DNA of 64,000 nt from Pseudomonas mediterranea CFBP 5447 (GTDB taxonomy: Bacteria > Pseudomonadota > Gammaproteobacteria > Pseudomonadales > Pseudomonadaceae), in the NCBI RefSeq assembly GCF_000774145.1, contig NZ_KN322987.1:250756-314755 (forward strand), written 5' to 3'. Of the stretch, positions 1-9,528 are shown piece after piece; the first letter of the stretch is position 1; each line of letters starts with the position of its first letter. The notes under the pieces were generated by a model. It did not search any database and was not told where the DNA came from. It was given only the letters and a program-made list of their open reading frames with translations. The translations under genes were made by a program, and so were the position numbers.

Positions 1-1
1 C

Positions 2-622
2 AACGAGGATGAGATTTTCCCGCCGTTCATCAGCCGCCAAGTCGAGGTGGGAGCCAAGTACGACGCGGGGCCGTTCGCCTTGACTGCGGCTCTGTTCCGG
101 ATCAAGCAGCCGGCCTACGCGACCGATGCCACGACACGTGTCTTCGGCCCCAATGGCAAGCGCGAAAACAGCGGCGTGGAATTGAGCGTATTCGGTGAAC
201 CTCTAAAAGGCACGCGTCTGCTGGGTGGTGTGATGTACATCGACAGCGAGCTGACCAACACCACCGGCAGCACTTACGATGGCAACCGTGCGCCGGCCAC
301 GCCGAAGTACAACGTCAACCTGGGCGCCGAATGGGACGTGCCGACTGTACAGGGCCTGACCTTGACCAGCCGCGGTATCTATTCCAGCTCACAGTACCTG
401 GACCAGTCCAACACCAAGGAAATCGATTCCTGGGTACGCTTCGACGTCGGTGCACGCTACGGCTTCAAGGTCGATGAAAAGAACATCACCCTGCGTGCCA
501 ACATCGAGAACGTGGCGGACAAGCGCTATTGGAGTTCGGCCGGGGCTTCGGATGACAGTGAGCCGGGCCTGACGCTGTCGACACCGCGCACCTACCTTCT
601 GTCGGCTACCGTGGATTTCTAA
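2..622 (+). CDS. TonB-dependent siderophore receptor, C-terminal part (probable achromobactin receptor Acr)
   Basis: Outer-membrane beta-barrel receptor that would import a ferric siderophore using TonB energy. The gene enters from the left edge, so only the last 206 residues are visible. They show alternating amphipathic strands typical of the barrel, a stretch resembling receptor strands (NIENVADKRYW, around residue 165 of the visible part) and a terminal Phe after YLLSATV, the usual outer-membrane assembly signal. The acs biosynthesis genes follow on the same strand after a terminator and a Fur-like site, the order known for the achromobactin receptor gene acr. The assignment to achromobactin rests on that context; the family call itself is firm. 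Confidence 0.85.
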   Translation, partial: NEDEIFPPFISRQVEVGAKYDAGPFALTAALFRIKQPAYATDATTRVFGPNGKRENSGVELSVFGEPLKGTRLLGGVMYIDSELTNTTGSTYDGNRAPATPKYNVNLGAEWDVPTVQGLTLTSRGIYSSSQYLDQSNTKEIDSWVRFDVGARYGFKVDEKNITLRANIENVADKRYWSSAGASDDSEPGLTLSTPRTYLLSATVDF

Positions 623-632
623 CACCGCTGTA

Positions 633-657
633 CAGCTCCATGGAGGGAGCTGTTTTT
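633..657 (+). terminator. Rho-independent terminator after the receptor gene
   Basis: A 7-bp stem CAGCTCC/GGAGCTG (633-639 with 646-652) with a short loop is followed directly by five T residues. It begins 10 bases after the receptor stop codon, so the receptor transcript probably ends here and the biosynthesis genes have their own promoter. Confidence 0.8.
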
Positions 658-897
658 CTATCGTCATATATCGCTTGGATATAATTGATATTAATCTGCA
701 ATTATCGGAGGCCTGTCATTCGATATAAAAGCTGATTAAACGGCTTTCGGCGCTGATATTAAAGTGCCTTTCTCTCAGATGTTTATTCCTGAAACTCCAA
801 TTCACTTCGGTGAATTCCTCCTGCGCGTTATTCAAATAACAATCCAATCCGAAAACTTCCAATTTATTTGAAATTAAATATTGCACTCATCAGTGAA

Positions 898-912
898 TGA
901 GAATAATTTGCA
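898..912 (+). promoter_or_regulatory. Putative Fur box upstream of acsF
   Basis: TGAGAAT-A-ATTTGCA matches the 7-1-7 Fur model TGATAAT-N-ATTATCA at 11 of 14 positions and lies about 30 bases before the acsF start. Iron repression is expected for a siderophore operon. The 275 bases to its left are AT-rich but show no other clear element apart from a weaker Fur-like match at 686-700. Confidence 0.55.
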
Positions 913-940
913 TATCGGGACTTAATCAGGATTGATTCTC

Positions 941-2317
941 ATGTCGAATGAAAGCGTTGCACGCATCGATTCTTTGCAGAAGGACAATGCCCATTATCTG
1001 CGCCGCCAGGGCCAGTTCGAATCCAATGTGCGCAGTTACCCGCGCAAGCTGCCCCTGGCCATCGCCAAGGCCCATGGCGTCTGGGTGACGGACGTGGAGG
1101 GCAAGACCTACCTCGACTGTCTGGCGGGGGCCGGGACTCTTGCCTTGGGTCATAACCACCCGGACATCATGGCCAGCATCGATTACTTCATCTCCTCGGG
1201 CATGCCGATGCATACCCTGGACCTCACCACGCCGCAGAAGGATGCCTTCAGTGAAAAGCTGTTGAGCGTGCTGCCTGGGCAGGGGCGTGACTACTGCCTG
1301 CAATTCTGCGGGCCGTCCGGGGCGGACGCGGTGGAAGCGGCGCTCAAGCTGGCCAAGACGTTCACCGGGCGCAGCAGCATCATCAGCTTCAGCGGTGGCT
1401 ATCACGGCATGACCCATGGTGCGTTGTCAGTAACGGGCAACACCGGGCCGAAAGACGCCGTGGCATCCTTGATGCCGGGCGTGCAATTCATGCCGTACCC
1501 CCATGAATATCGCTGCCCGCTGGGCATCGGTGGCGAAGCCGGGATCGAAGCACTGGGTTATTACTTCACCCAGTTCATCGAGGATGTGGAGAGTGGTGTG
1601 TCGCTGCCGGCGGCGGTGATCCTCGAAGCGGTGCAGGGCGAGGGCGGTGTCAACTGTGCCCCGCCGCAATGGTTGCGCCGTATCCGCGAGGTTACCCAGC
1701 GGCACGGCATCCTGCTGATCATCGATGAAGTCCAGGCGGGCTTTGGCCGCACCGGCAAGATGTTCGCGTTCGAGCACGCCGGGATCGAGCCGGACATCAT
1801 TGTCATGTCCAAGGCCGTGGGCGGTGGATTGCCGTTGGCCGTGCTGGGCCTCAAGCGAGAGTTCGATGCGTGGCAGCCGGGCGCCCACACCGGGACATTC
1901 CGGGGCAATCAGATGGCCATGGCCACGGGCCTGGCGACGCTCAACGCGCTGCAGCAACAGGACTTGCCCGCCCAGGCCGAACGGCATGGCGCCTGGCTCA
2001 AGACCCGGCTGGCAGCACTGCAGCAGCGTTATCCGGCCCTCGGCCAGGTGCGAGGTCGCGGGTTGATGCTCGGCATCGAAATCGTCGATGAGCGCCAGGC
2101 CCCTGATCGCCTGAACAGCTATCCGGGCGATCCGACCCTCGCCGTGGCCATCCAGAAACATTGCTTCGACAACGGGTTGTTGCTGGAGCGGGGAGGACGG
2201 CAGGGCAACGTGATCCGCTTGTTGCCGCCGTTGATCATCGATGACCAGCAATGTGCACTGGTAATGGAACGATTTGAACAAGCGCTGCAATCTGCACTTT
2301 CACAAGAACGTCATTAA
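941..2317 (+). CDS. acsF: Diaminobutyrate-2-oxoglutarate aminotransferase AcsF
   Basis: Class III PLP-dependent aminotransferase, 458 residues. In the achromobactin pathway AcsF supplies L-2,4-diaminobutyrate by transamination of aspartate semialdehyde. Visible features are an EAALKLAK segment after the GPSGADAVE phosphate-binding region, the IIDEVQAGFGRTG motif, and the PLP Schiff-base lysine Lys291 in VMSKAVGGG. I chose ATG 941 over an upstream TTG at 932 because AGG at 928-930 is suitably spaced. It is the first gene after the Fur-like site; a 170-bp gap separates it from acsD, and the later genes are tightly packed. The ectoine EctB family is related, but the neighbouring siderophore synthetases decide the role. 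Confidence 0.9.
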   Translation: MSNESVARIDSLQKDNAHYLRRQGQFESNVRSYPRKLPLAIAKAHGVWVTDVEGKTYLDCLAGAGTLALGHNHPDIMASIDYFISSGMPMHTLDLTTPQKDAFSEKLLSVLPGQGRDYCLQFCGPSGADAVEAALKLAKTFTGRSSIISFSGGYHGMTHGALSVTGNTGPKDAVASLMPGVQFMPYPHEYRCPLGIGGEAGIEALGYYFTQFIEDVESGVSLPAAVILEAVQGEGGVNCAPPQWLRRIREVTQRHGILLIIDEVQAGFGRTGKMFAFEHAGIEPDIIVMSKAVGGGLPLAVLGLKREFDAWQPGAHTGTFRGNQMAMATGLATLNALQQQDLPAQAERHGAWLKTRLAALQQRYPALGQVRGRGLMLGIEIVDERQAPDRLNSYPGDPTLAVAIQKHCFDNGLLLERGGRQGNVIRLLPPLIIDDQQCALVMERFEQALQSALSQERH

Positions 2318-2460
2318 ATAATCATTCGATATATACCTGACGATGTAAGTCATATCCGTAACTTGATAAACAGCGCTAAACAATTTTCCCGAAGTTGGGA
2401 AGGCGGGCACCTATTGTCCTGGCGCTGAACAAACGAACTTGCCCAGACATGAAGTCATCC

Positions 2461-2476
2461 GTAACCCGCAGGTTAC
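2461..2476 (+). promoter_or_regulatory. Small hairpin just before acsD ribosome binding site
   Basis: GTAACC-cgca-GGTTAC forms a perfect 6-bp stem with a 4-base loop ending 2 bases before the GAGGAG ribosome binding site of acsD. It could protect or modulate translation of the downstream message; the function is inferred only from its position. The rest of the 2318-2460 gap is AT-rich with no other clear signal. Confidence 0.35.
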
Positions 2477-2487
2477 GAGGAGTAACT

Positions 2488-4272
2488 ATGCAATATCCCG
2501 ATCGTACCGCTTTATCCCACCGCGTCAGCGAGTTGGCGAGTACTCGCGCCTTGCTCAATTGTTTGATCAAGGAATTCGCATTGCCGGAAAACTGCCTGGA
2601 TTATCACTGGCCCCAGGATATGCGTGGCATTGCACCCGGAAGTTATCTGGAAGGCCTGCAATCGAAGGGGATTCCCCTGACGATCAGCCTGCCCAACGGC
2701 CAGCAGTTCTTCGTGCTGGTGGATCGTTGCGACCGTCTCGGCAGCCATCGCTACCTGTCCGATGTCTATGCGCGGCAGGGCGATACGTCGTGGAGCAACC
2801 TGCCGTTCCCCGAGTTCGTCGCGCAACTGCTCGGCGCCTGTGAGCACATGACCCGCGCCAGCAACGACGAGCTGCTCGAACAGGTGTTGCAAAGCCAGTC
2901 CCTGACCGCCGCCATCGTCGCCCACAACATCGACGCTGAGGGGCCGGCGCCGCTGAGCAGCTACCTGGCCAGCGAGCAGGGGCTGTGGTTTGGTCATCCG
3001 AATCATCCGGCGCCCAAGGCGCGGCTCTGGCCGGCCCACCTGGCCCAGGAAACCTATGCCCCGGAGTTCCAGGCGCGGACGGCCCTGCACCTGTTCGAGG
3101 TCCCGCGCGAAGGGCTGCGGATCTCCGCCAACGGGCTGACCGAAGAACAAGTGCTGGCCGGGTTCGCCGACCAGAGCCGTGCCCGGCCGGGCCGGGCGAT
3201 CATTTGCCTGCACCCGGTCCAGGCACAGCTGTTCGTGCAGGACCGGCGGGTGCAGCAGCAATTGGAACTGGGCGAATTGCGGGACCTGGGCACCACCGGT
3301 GCGCTGGCCAGCCCGACGGCCTCCATGCGCACCTGGTACATCGAAGGGCATGACTATTTCATCAAGGGATCGTTGAACGTGCGCATCACCAATTGTGTGC
3401 GCAAGAACGCCTGGTATGAGCTGGAAAGCACCTTGATCATCGACCAGTTGTTCCAGCGTTTGCAGCAGACCCAGCCGCAAACCCTCGGCGGCCTGTCCAC
3501 CGTGGCCGAGCCGGGCTCCTTGAGCTGGGCGCCGAAGCATGCGAGCGAAGCCGACAGCCACTGGTTCCGCGAGCAGACCGGCGCGATCCTGCGGGAGAAC
3601 TTCTGCCGTCGCGGTGGCGCCGACGTGAGCATCATGGCCGGTACGCTGTTTGCCCGGGATATCCATTCCCAGCCGCTGGTCCATGAATTCCTGCAAGGCT
3701 TCAACGGCCAGGCACTGGAGGACGGACAACTGCTCGACTGGTTCGACCGCTACCAGGCGCTGTTGCTGCGTCCCGTGCTGGCGCTGTTCTTCAACCACGG
3801 CGTGGTGATGGAACCGCACCTGCAGAACAGCGTGCTGATCCACGACGACGGCCAGCCACAACAACTGCTGCTGCGGGACTTCGAAGGGGTCAAGCTGACC
3901 GAGGAACTGGGCATGTCCGGTATTGAGGTCGGTCTGCATCCCCGCGTGCGCCAGTCGATGACCTATAGCCGCGAACAGGGTTGGAGTCGCATCAGCTATT
4001 GCCTGCTGATCAACAATCTCTCCGAAGCGGTGCTGGCCCTGAGCTGGGAGCGTCCGCACCTGGCCCCGTTGATGTGGGAACGGGTGGCGCGACAACTGCG
4101 CAGCATCCGCGAGGAGCTGGTACGACCGGCGCCGGAGCTGGATGCATTGATCGCAGGGGAATCGATTCCCTGCAAGACCAACCTCAAGGTGCGCCTGGCC
4201 GCCAAGGCCGACCGCCAGGCCGGGTATGTCAGCCTTCGTTCGCCATGGGGCGAGGAGGTGCGTTATGCGTGA
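2488..4272 (+). CDS. acsD: NRPS-independent siderophore synthetase AcsD (IucA/IucC family)
   Basis: 594-residue IucA/IucC synthetase. AcsD of Dickeya is the structurally characterised enzyme that activates citrate with ATP and esterifies it with L-serine in achromobactin assembly. The sequence has the family signatures HPxxKxR (HPAPKAR near residue 170), LHPVQAQLF near residue 240, and the KGSLNVRITNCVRKN block near residue 290 that lines the ATP/citrate site, followed by the C-terminal FerriC-reductase-like domain with HLQNSVLIHDD and LLRDFEG. ATG 2488 follows a strong GAGGAG. Its stop overlaps the acsE start by 8 bases, indicating translational coupling. Confidence 0.92.
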   Translation: MQYPDRTALSHRVSELASTRALLNCLIKEFALPENCLDYHWPQDMRGIAPGSYLEGLQSKGIPLTISLPNGQQFFVLVDRCDRLGSHRYLSDVYARQGDTSWSNLPFPEFVAQLLGACEHMTRASNDELLEQVLQSQSLTAAIVAHNIDAEGPAPLSSYLASEQGLWFGHPNHPAPKARLWPAHLAQETYAPEFQARTALHLFEVPREGLRISANGLTEEQVLAGFADQSRARPGRAIICLHPVQAQLFVQDRRVQQQLELGELRDLGTTGALASPTASMRTWYIEGHDYFIKGSLNVRITNCVRKNAWYELESTLIIDQLFQRLQQTQPQTLGGLSTVAEPGSLSWAPKHASEADSHWFREQTGAILRENFCRRGGADVSIMAGTLFARDIHSQPLVHEFLQGFNGQALEDGQLLDWFDRYQALLLRPVLALFFNHGVVMEPHLQNSVLIHDDGQPQQLLLRDFEGVKLTEELGMSGIEVGLHPRVRQSMTYSREQGWSRISYCLLINNLSEAVLALSWERPHLAPLMWERVARQLRSIREELVRPAPELDALIAGESIPCKTNLKVRLAAKADRQAGYVSLRSPWGEEVRYA

Positions 4273-5476
4273 CCTGCCCGAAACGGTAATGGCCGCCATC
4301 GACGCGGCCCGGCGCAACAGCGAAGACCCGCTGGCGCTGTTTGTCTATGACCTGGAGGCGCTGACCCGGCATGTCAGCGAGGTGATGGCGGCGTTGCCTG
4401 CCGGTGTCGAGCTGTACTACGCGATCAAGGCCAACAGCGAAGCGCCGATGCTCGCGGCCCTGGCGCCGCTGGTCAGCGGCTTCGAGATCTCCTCGGGCGG
4501 CGAGATCGAGCGGGTCGTGGCGTGTCCCACGCGCAAGCCTTACGTGTTTTCCGGCCCGGGCAAACTCGATTCGGACCTGCGGGCTGCGCTGGAGAACCGG
4601 GTCGAGGCGATCCATCTGGAAAGCCTCAATGAAATCGACCGCCTGCAACGTCTCGCGCAGCAGGCGGGCCGCGTGCAGCCGGTATTCATCCGCATCAATC
4701 CGCAGTTGCCGTCGACCCTGTCGAGCAAACTGGCGATGGCCGGCACGGCGACGCCCTTCGGCATCGACGAAGCCGAATTGCCGGAAGCCGTGCGGCGGGT
4801 GCAGGCGTTCAGTCACCTGAGCCTCAAGGGTTTCCATGTGCATGCGATGTCCCACCAGAACTCGGTGGAACGGCACGAGCAACTGTTGGATTTCTACCTG
4901 CAACGCTGGACTGAATGGAAGGCGCTGGCGACCGGGGATGAGCAACCGACCCACTTGAATGTCGGCGGCGGCATTGGCGTTGACTACCTGAGCGGGCAGC
5001 GCTTCGATTGGCAGCGGCTGTGCCGGCACCTGGGCAAGTCCCTGGCGCAGCACGAGCAGCCGCCGGTTGTGCGTTTCGAACCGGGTCGTTTTATCAGCGC
5101 ATTCTGTGGTTACTACGTGATCGAAGTGCTGGACACCAAGACCAGCCACGGCGAGCACTTCCTGGTCTGTCGGGGTGGCACCCACCAGTTCCGCCTGCCG
5201 GCGGCGCAGAGTCACGATCACCCGGTCATCCACCTGCCTCGTCGACGCAAGCCGCAGCCGGAAACTGCGCAGACCTGGACCGTGGTCGGCCAGCTGTGCA
5301 CGCCCAAGGATGTGTTGAGTCGCGGCCGCCAATTGCAAGGGGCCGAGGTGGGGGATCTGTTGGTGCTGCCCATGGCCGGTGCCTATGGCTACAACATCTC
5401 CCACGCGGACTTCCTCTGCCATCCGCGTCCGCAGCAACAGTTCGTCAGCGCCTCCATGCCGGGAGCGCGGTCGTGA
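4265..5476 (+). CDS. acsE: PLP-dependent decarboxylase AcsE (LysA/ornithine decarboxylase fold)
   Basis: Fold-type III (alanine racemase-like) decarboxylase of 403 residues, related to diaminopimelate decarboxylase. In achromobactin synthesis it removes the carboxylate of the seryl unit to give the ethanolamine moiety. Lys55 in YYAIKANS is the PLP lysine; NVGGGIGVDY near residue 235 is the glycine-rich phosphate loop, and FEPGRF near residue 275 is also conserved in the group. ATG 4265 lies inside the acsD stop region (ATGCGTGA overlap). The gene ends in a GTGA overlap with the transporter that follows. The homologue in staphyloferrin B loci is SbnH. Confidence 0.88.
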   Translation: MRDLPETVMAAIDAARRNSEDPLALFVYDLEALTRHVSEVMAALPAGVELYYAIKANSEAPMLAALAPLVSGFEISSGGEIERVVACPTRKPYVFSGPGKLDSDLRAALENRVEAIHLESLNEIDRLQRLAQQAGRVQPVFIRINPQLPSTLSSKLAMAGTATPFGIDEAELPEAVRRVQAFSHLSLKGFHVHAMSHQNSVERHEQLLDFYLQRWTEWKALATGDEQPTHLNVGGGIGVDYLSGQRFDWQRLCRHLGKSLAQHEQPPVVRFEPGRFISAFCGYYVIEVLDTKTSHGEHFLVCRGGTHQFRLPAAQSHDHPVIHLPRRRKPQPETAQTWTVVGQLCTPKDVLSRGRQLQGAEVGDLLVLPMAGAYGYNISHADFLCHPRPQQQFVSASMPGARS

Positions 5477-6879
5477 AAGTGCCGCGTCACTGGGTGGTGA
5501 TCAACGTCATGTTGGGCACGCTCACGGTCAGCCTCAACAACAGCTCGCTGAACCCGGCGTTGCCGGCGTTCATGGCGGCGTTTGCCATAGGGCCGCTGAT
5601 GGCGACCTGGATCGTCGCGGGTTTCATGACCGCCATGGGCATGACCATGCCGTTGACCAGCTTCCTGAGCCAGCGCCTCGGCCGCAAGCGCTTGTACCTG
5701 TGGGGCGTGGCACTGTTCATCGGTGGTTCGCTGATGGGCGCGGTGGCTGACTCGATAGTGCTGGTGATTGCGGCGCGGGTGGTCCAGGGGATCGCCAGCG
5801 GGCTGATGATTCCGTTGTCCCTGGCGATCATTTTCTCGGTGTATGCCAAGGACGAGCGGGGGCGGGTGACGGGGCTGTGGAGTGCCGTGGTCATGCTCGC
5901 CCCGGCGGTGGGACCGTTGTGCGGAAGCTTGCTGCTGGAGTGGTTCAGCTGGCGCTCGTTGTTCCTGATGAACGTGCCCATCGGGCTGTTGGCGCTGATC
6001 CTCGGCTTGGGCGTGTTGCCGGCTTCCGAACCGCCGGAGCGCAAGCCGTTCGATTTCGCCGGATACCTGCTGATCGCCTCGGGCATCGGCTTGCTGATGG
6101 TCGCCACCAGTCGCCTGCACCACGTCGATGGCCTGTTGGATCCGCTCAACCTGGCGATGCTGACGGCGGGCGTGCTGTGCCTGATCGCCTTCGTGCGCGT
6201 TGAGTTGAGCCGTCCGGAGCCGCTGCTCAACCTGCGGATCTTCAACCTGCGCGGCTATCGCCTGAGCGTGATCATCGCCGTGGTGCAATCGGTGGGCATG
6301 TTCGAGTGCCTGGTGCTGGTGCCGCTGCTGGTGCAGATGGTGCTGGGCCACAGCGCGATCTGGACCGGCCTGGCGCTGCTGTGCACCGCCGGGTTCGCCA
6401 GCCTGTTCGGCCAGATGGGCGGCAAGCTGCTCGACCGGCACGGACCACGGGCCGTGGTGTCGGCGGGCATGTTGCTGACCGGTGCGTCGACCCTGGCCCT
6501 GGGCATGCTCGGCCCCCAGGCCACCCTCGCCACGGTGTTCGTCTTGATGATGGTGCGCGGCGCCGGGCTGGGGCTTTCCTACATGCCGGTGACCACCGCC
6601 GGGCTCAACGCCTTGCCGGAACCGATGGTCACCCAGGGCGCGGCCATGAACAACATCTCCCGACGCCTGGTGTCGTCGCTGGCCATCGTTATCGCCTCGC
6701 TCTGGCTGGAAATGCGCCTGGGGGTCGAGGTCGGATCCGCACTGCGAACCTCAGGCGCCATCAGCGAAGTATTCATCGCCACCGGCGTGCTGATCCTGCT
6801 GGCCTTGCCTTGCGCCTGGCGTTTCCCCATGCCGGAACGGGCGGCCGAGGCGCCGTCCGTGGCCCTCGAACAACGTTAA
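5473..6879 (+). CDS. yhcA: MFS exporter of the achromobactin locus (YhcA/DHA2-like)
   Basis: Inner-membrane major facilitator protein of 468 residues with about 14 hydrophobic segments, matching the DHA2 drug:H+ antiporter group. Motif A-like SQRLGRKRLYLWG is near residue 65 and motif C-like LAPAVGPLCGSLL near residue 140. It starts at GTG 5473, overlapping the acsE stop in GTGA. A gene at this place in the Dickeya locus is called yhcA and is presumed to export achromobactin; I infer the same role. A longer upstream reading of this frame runs inside acsE and is not credible as coding. Confidence 0.85.
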   Translation: MKVPRHWVVINVMLGTLTVSLNNSSLNPALPAFMAAFAIGPLMATWIVAGFMTAMGMTMPLTSFLSQRLGRKRLYLWGVALFIGGSLMGAVADSIVLVIAARVVQGIASGLMIPLSLAIIFSVYAKDERGRVTGLWSAVVMLAPAVGPLCGSLLLEWFSWRSLFLMNVPIGLLALILGLGVLPASEPPERKPFDFAGYLLIASGIGLLMVATSRLHHVDGLLDPLNLAMLTAGVLCLIAFVRVELSRPEPLLNLRIFNLRGYRLSVIIAVVQSVGMFECLVLVPLLVQMVLGHSAIWTGLALLCTAGFASLFGQMGGKLLDRHGPRAVVSAGMLLTGASTLALGMLGPQATLATVFVLMMVRGAGLGLSYMPVTTAGLNALPEPMVTQGAAMNNISRRLVSSLAIVIASLWLEMRLGVEVGSALRTSGAISEVFIATGVLILLALPCAWRFPMPERAAEAPSVALEQR

Positions 6880-6895
6880 TCGATAAGGAATTCCC

Positions 6896-8752
6896 ATGAC
6901 GATTTTTGAACAAGCCCCGCAATCCACCGCCCCAGGCGCCTGGCTGGCGGGCACCGATGCCGATGTCCGGGTAAAAGTCCAACAGCGGGCGGTCGGTCAA
7001 CTGCTGCAAACCCTGCTGTACGAAGACGTGCTGGCGTACCGATGCGAGCCGCTTGCGGACGGCCGGTATCGTTTCATCGTGCAAGGCACCGATGCCGCTC
7101 AACAACCGGTGCAATACCACTGCAACGGCCTGCGCAGCAGCAGTTTCGAGCTGATCCGCCTGGATCACGCCAGCCTTGAGCGCGTCGATGCCGCGGGGCA
7201 ATCCGCGGCACCGGATCTGCACCAGGCCCTGGCGGAACTGCTCGGCGAGTTCGAGGGAAGCGCCCACCTGCCGCGCTTTATCCAGGAACTGGAACAGACC
7301 CAGCTCAAGGATCTGCAATCCCGCAGCCAGGGCTACCGTGCGCCGCGTGCAGCCCATCGGCTGGATGTGGATGCGCTGGAACAGCACTTCATGGACGCCC
7401 ACAGCTACCACCCGTGCTACAAGTCGCGGATCGGCTTCACCCTGCATGACAACACCCGCTACGGGCCGGAGTTCGCCAGCCCCATCGCCATCGTCTGGCT
7501 GGCCGTGGCCAAGTCCTGCGGGGCGATGAACCATTCAAGCAAGATGGATTTCGACGCGTTCATCCGCCAGGAAGCCGGGGAGACGCGCCTGCACCAGTTG
7601 GCCGCGATCCTCGAAGGCCGCGGTCAGTCGCCGGACGCTTACTGGTTGATTCCCGTGCATCCGTGGCAGTGGGAAAACACCATTGTCCCGACGTTCTACC
7701 CCGAGCTGCTCAGCGGCGAACTGATCTACCTGGGCACCTCGCAGGATCAGTACAAGGCCCAGCAATCGATCCGCACCCTGGCCAACGCCAGCGCCCCCGA
7801 GCGCCCTTATGTAAAGCTGGCGATGAGCATGACCAACACCTCCAGCACGCGGATTCTGGCGCGGCACACGGTGATGAATGGTCCGATCATCACCGACTGG
7901 CTGCAACAGCTGATCGCCACCGATAGCACTGCAGGCGCCCTGGACTTCGTCATCCTTGGCGAGGTGGCCGGGGTCAGCTTCAGCTACGACCACCTGCCGG
8001 CCACCCGTGCGCCTCAAGCCTACGGCACCCTCGGCGCGATCTGGCGGGAAAGCATCCACGGCTATCTCAAGGCCGATGAGCAAGCGGTGCCGTTCAACGG
8101 TCTGAGCCACGTGGAAAACCGCTACGGCCAGGGCGAGCAGCTGCCGTTCATCGATGCCTGGATCGCCCAGTACGGTTTGCAGGCCTGGACTCAGCGATTG
8201 CTGGAAGTCACGGTGCCGCCGATCATCCACATGCTCTACGCCGAAGGCATCGGCATGGAGTCCCATGGCCAGAACATCGTGCTGATCACCCGGGACGGCT
8301 GGCCGCAGCGTATCGCCCTCAAGGATTTCCACGATGGGGTGCGTTACTCCCCGGCGCACCTGGCGCGGCCGCAGCTGTGCCCGACCTTGGTACCGTTGCC
8401 CGCCAGCCATGCAAAGCTGAACCGCAACTCGTTCATCCTTACCGATGACGTCAATGCGGTGCGGGATTTCTCCTGCGACTGTTTCTTCTTCATTTGCCTG
8501 GCTGAAATGGCGATTTTCCTGCGCCAGCACTATCAGCTGGACGAAACCCGCTTCTGGCAGATGACCGCCGACGTCATCACCGCTTACCAGGCTGCGCATC
8601 CGCAGCACCGCGAGCGCTTCGGGCTGTTCGACGTATTCGCGCCTTCCTATGAAGTGGAAGAGCTGACCAAGCGTCGCCTGTTGGGCGACGGCGAGCGGCG
8701 CTTCAAGTCGGTGCCCAACCCGCTGCACGCCTTCAGGCCGCAGACATGCTGA
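6896..8752 (+). CDS. acsC: NRPS-independent siderophore synthetase AcsC (IucA/IucC family)
   Basis: 618-residue IucA/IucC synthetase. Conserved blocks are HPCYKSRIGF near residue 175 (HPxxKxRxG), PVHPWQWE near residue 252, SMTNTSSTR near residue 315 and the C-terminal GMESHGQNIVL near residue 455, followed by LKDFHDG. These place it with the AcsC/AcsA-type carboxylate-amine ligases. In achromobactin it condenses a citrate-derived or 2-oxoglutarate-derived acid with the growing diaminobutyrate intermediate; the exact step cannot be read from sequence. An AAGGAA ribosome site precedes ATG 6896. The stop overlaps acsB by 7 bases. Confidence 0.9.
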   Translation: MTIFEQAPQSTAPGAWLAGTDADVRVKVQQRAVGQLLQTLLYEDVLAYRCEPLADGRYRFIVQGTDAAQQPVQYHCNGLRSSSFELIRLDHASLERVDAAGQSAAPDLHQALAELLGEFEGSAHLPRFIQELEQTQLKDLQSRSQGYRAPRAAHRLDVDALEQHFMDAHSYHPCYKSRIGFTLHDNTRYGPEFASPIAIVWLAVAKSCGAMNHSSKMDFDAFIRQEAGETRLHQLAAILEGRGQSPDAYWLIPVHPWQWENTIVPTFYPELLSGELIYLGTSQDQYKAQQSIRTLANASAPERPYVKLAMSMTNTSSTRILARHTVMNGPIITDWLQQLIATDSTAGALDFVILGEVAGVSFSYDHLPATRAPQAYGTLGAIWRESIHGYLKADEQAVPFNGLSHVENRYGQGEQLPFIDAWIAQYGLQAWTQRLLEVTVPPIIHMLYAEGIGMESHGQNIVLITRDGWPQRIALKDFHDGVRYSPAHLARPQLCPTLVPLPASHAKLNRNSFILTDDVNAVRDFSCDCFFFICLAEMAIFLRQHYQLDETRFWQMTADVITAYQAAHPQHRERFGLFDVFAPSYEVEELTKRRLLGDGERRFKSVPNPLHAFRPQTC

Positions 8753-9528
8753 GAACCAATCAATTGAAGCTCAAACTCGGCGCCGGACAGGCAGCCTACG
8801 GCCTGATCAGTTCGATTCCGTCGGCCATGACGATCGAGCTGATCGCCGAGGCGGGCTACGACTTCGTGATCATCGACATGGAGCATGTGCTGATCAACCC
8901 GGAAACCGTGGAGCACATGATCCGCATCGCCGAAGCCTACGCCATCACACCCTTGGTACGGGTCGCGGACCTGAATCCGAAAACCCTGCTGCGCCTGCTC
9001 GACGGCGGCGCCCAGGGCATCGTGTTGCCGATGATCGAAAGCCCGGAGCAACTGGCCGATGCGATTGCCGCGTGCAAGTACCACCCGTTGGGGCGGCGCA
9101 GCCTGAATGCCGGGCGCCCCGGTTCGTTTGGCAAGCACAGCCTGGCCGAGTACGTGGGGCTGGCCAACGAGCAAATCATGGTGGTGGCGATGATCGAAAG
9201 CGCCGAAGGCGCACGGCGTGCAGCGGACATCGCGGCGGTGCCCGGCCTGGACCTGATCCTCGAAGGCGCGGCGGACCTGTCCCAGTCCCTCGGCACGCCC
9301 TGGCAGATCGACACGCCGGCGGTGCAACAGGCCTTGCTGGACACCTGGCAGGCGGCCCGCGAAGCCGGCGTTCCCTATTGCGCCATTCCCCGTCAACCCG
9401 ACGACCACGCCCGCTGGCGTGCCCGAGGGGTGCACACCTTTGTATTGGGCGACGAGCGCGGTATCGCGTTCCGCGCCCTCCAGGGCCGTTTGGCCACACT
9501 TTCTTCAGAAGGACATGAATCAAGATGA
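8746..9528 (+). CDS. acsB: HpcH/HpaI-family aldolase AcsB (SbnG-like citrate synthase)
   Basis: 260-residue class II pyruvate-type aldolase fold. Conserved blocks are DMEHVL near residue 45, VRVADLNP near residue 72, LPMIES near residue 95, the YHPLGRRS loop near residue 115, and EGAADLSQSLG near residue 175 holding the metal and substrate acids. The homologue SbnG in staphyloferrin B loci is a dedicated citrate synthase, so AcsB probably makes citrate for the synthetases independently of the TCA enzyme. It overlaps acsC by 7 bases and acsA by 4 (ATGA). Pathway membership is clear; citrate synthase activity is by homology. Confidence 0.87.
   Translation: MLRTNQLKLKLGAGQAAYGLISSIPSAMTIELIAEAGYDFVIIDMEHVLINPETVEHMIRIAEAYAITPLVRVADLNPKTLLRLLDGGAQGIVLPMIESPEQLADAIAACKYHPLGRRSLNAGRPGSFGKHSLAEYVGLANEQIMVVAMIESAEGARRAADIAAVPGLDLILEGAADLSQSLGTPWQIDTPAVQQALLDTWQAAREAGVPYCAIPRQPDDHARWRARGVHTFVLGDERGIAFRALQGRLATLSSEGHESR

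Noticed and set aside
686..700. Second Fur-box candidate upstream of acsF
   Set aside because: TGATATT-A-ATCTGCA matches only 10 of 14 positions and is 240 bases from the start; kept only as a remark.
2512..4317. Long minus-strand open frame opposite acsD
   Set aside because: Same reason: antisense shadow of a gene with clear motifs, no ribosome site and no recognisable domain.
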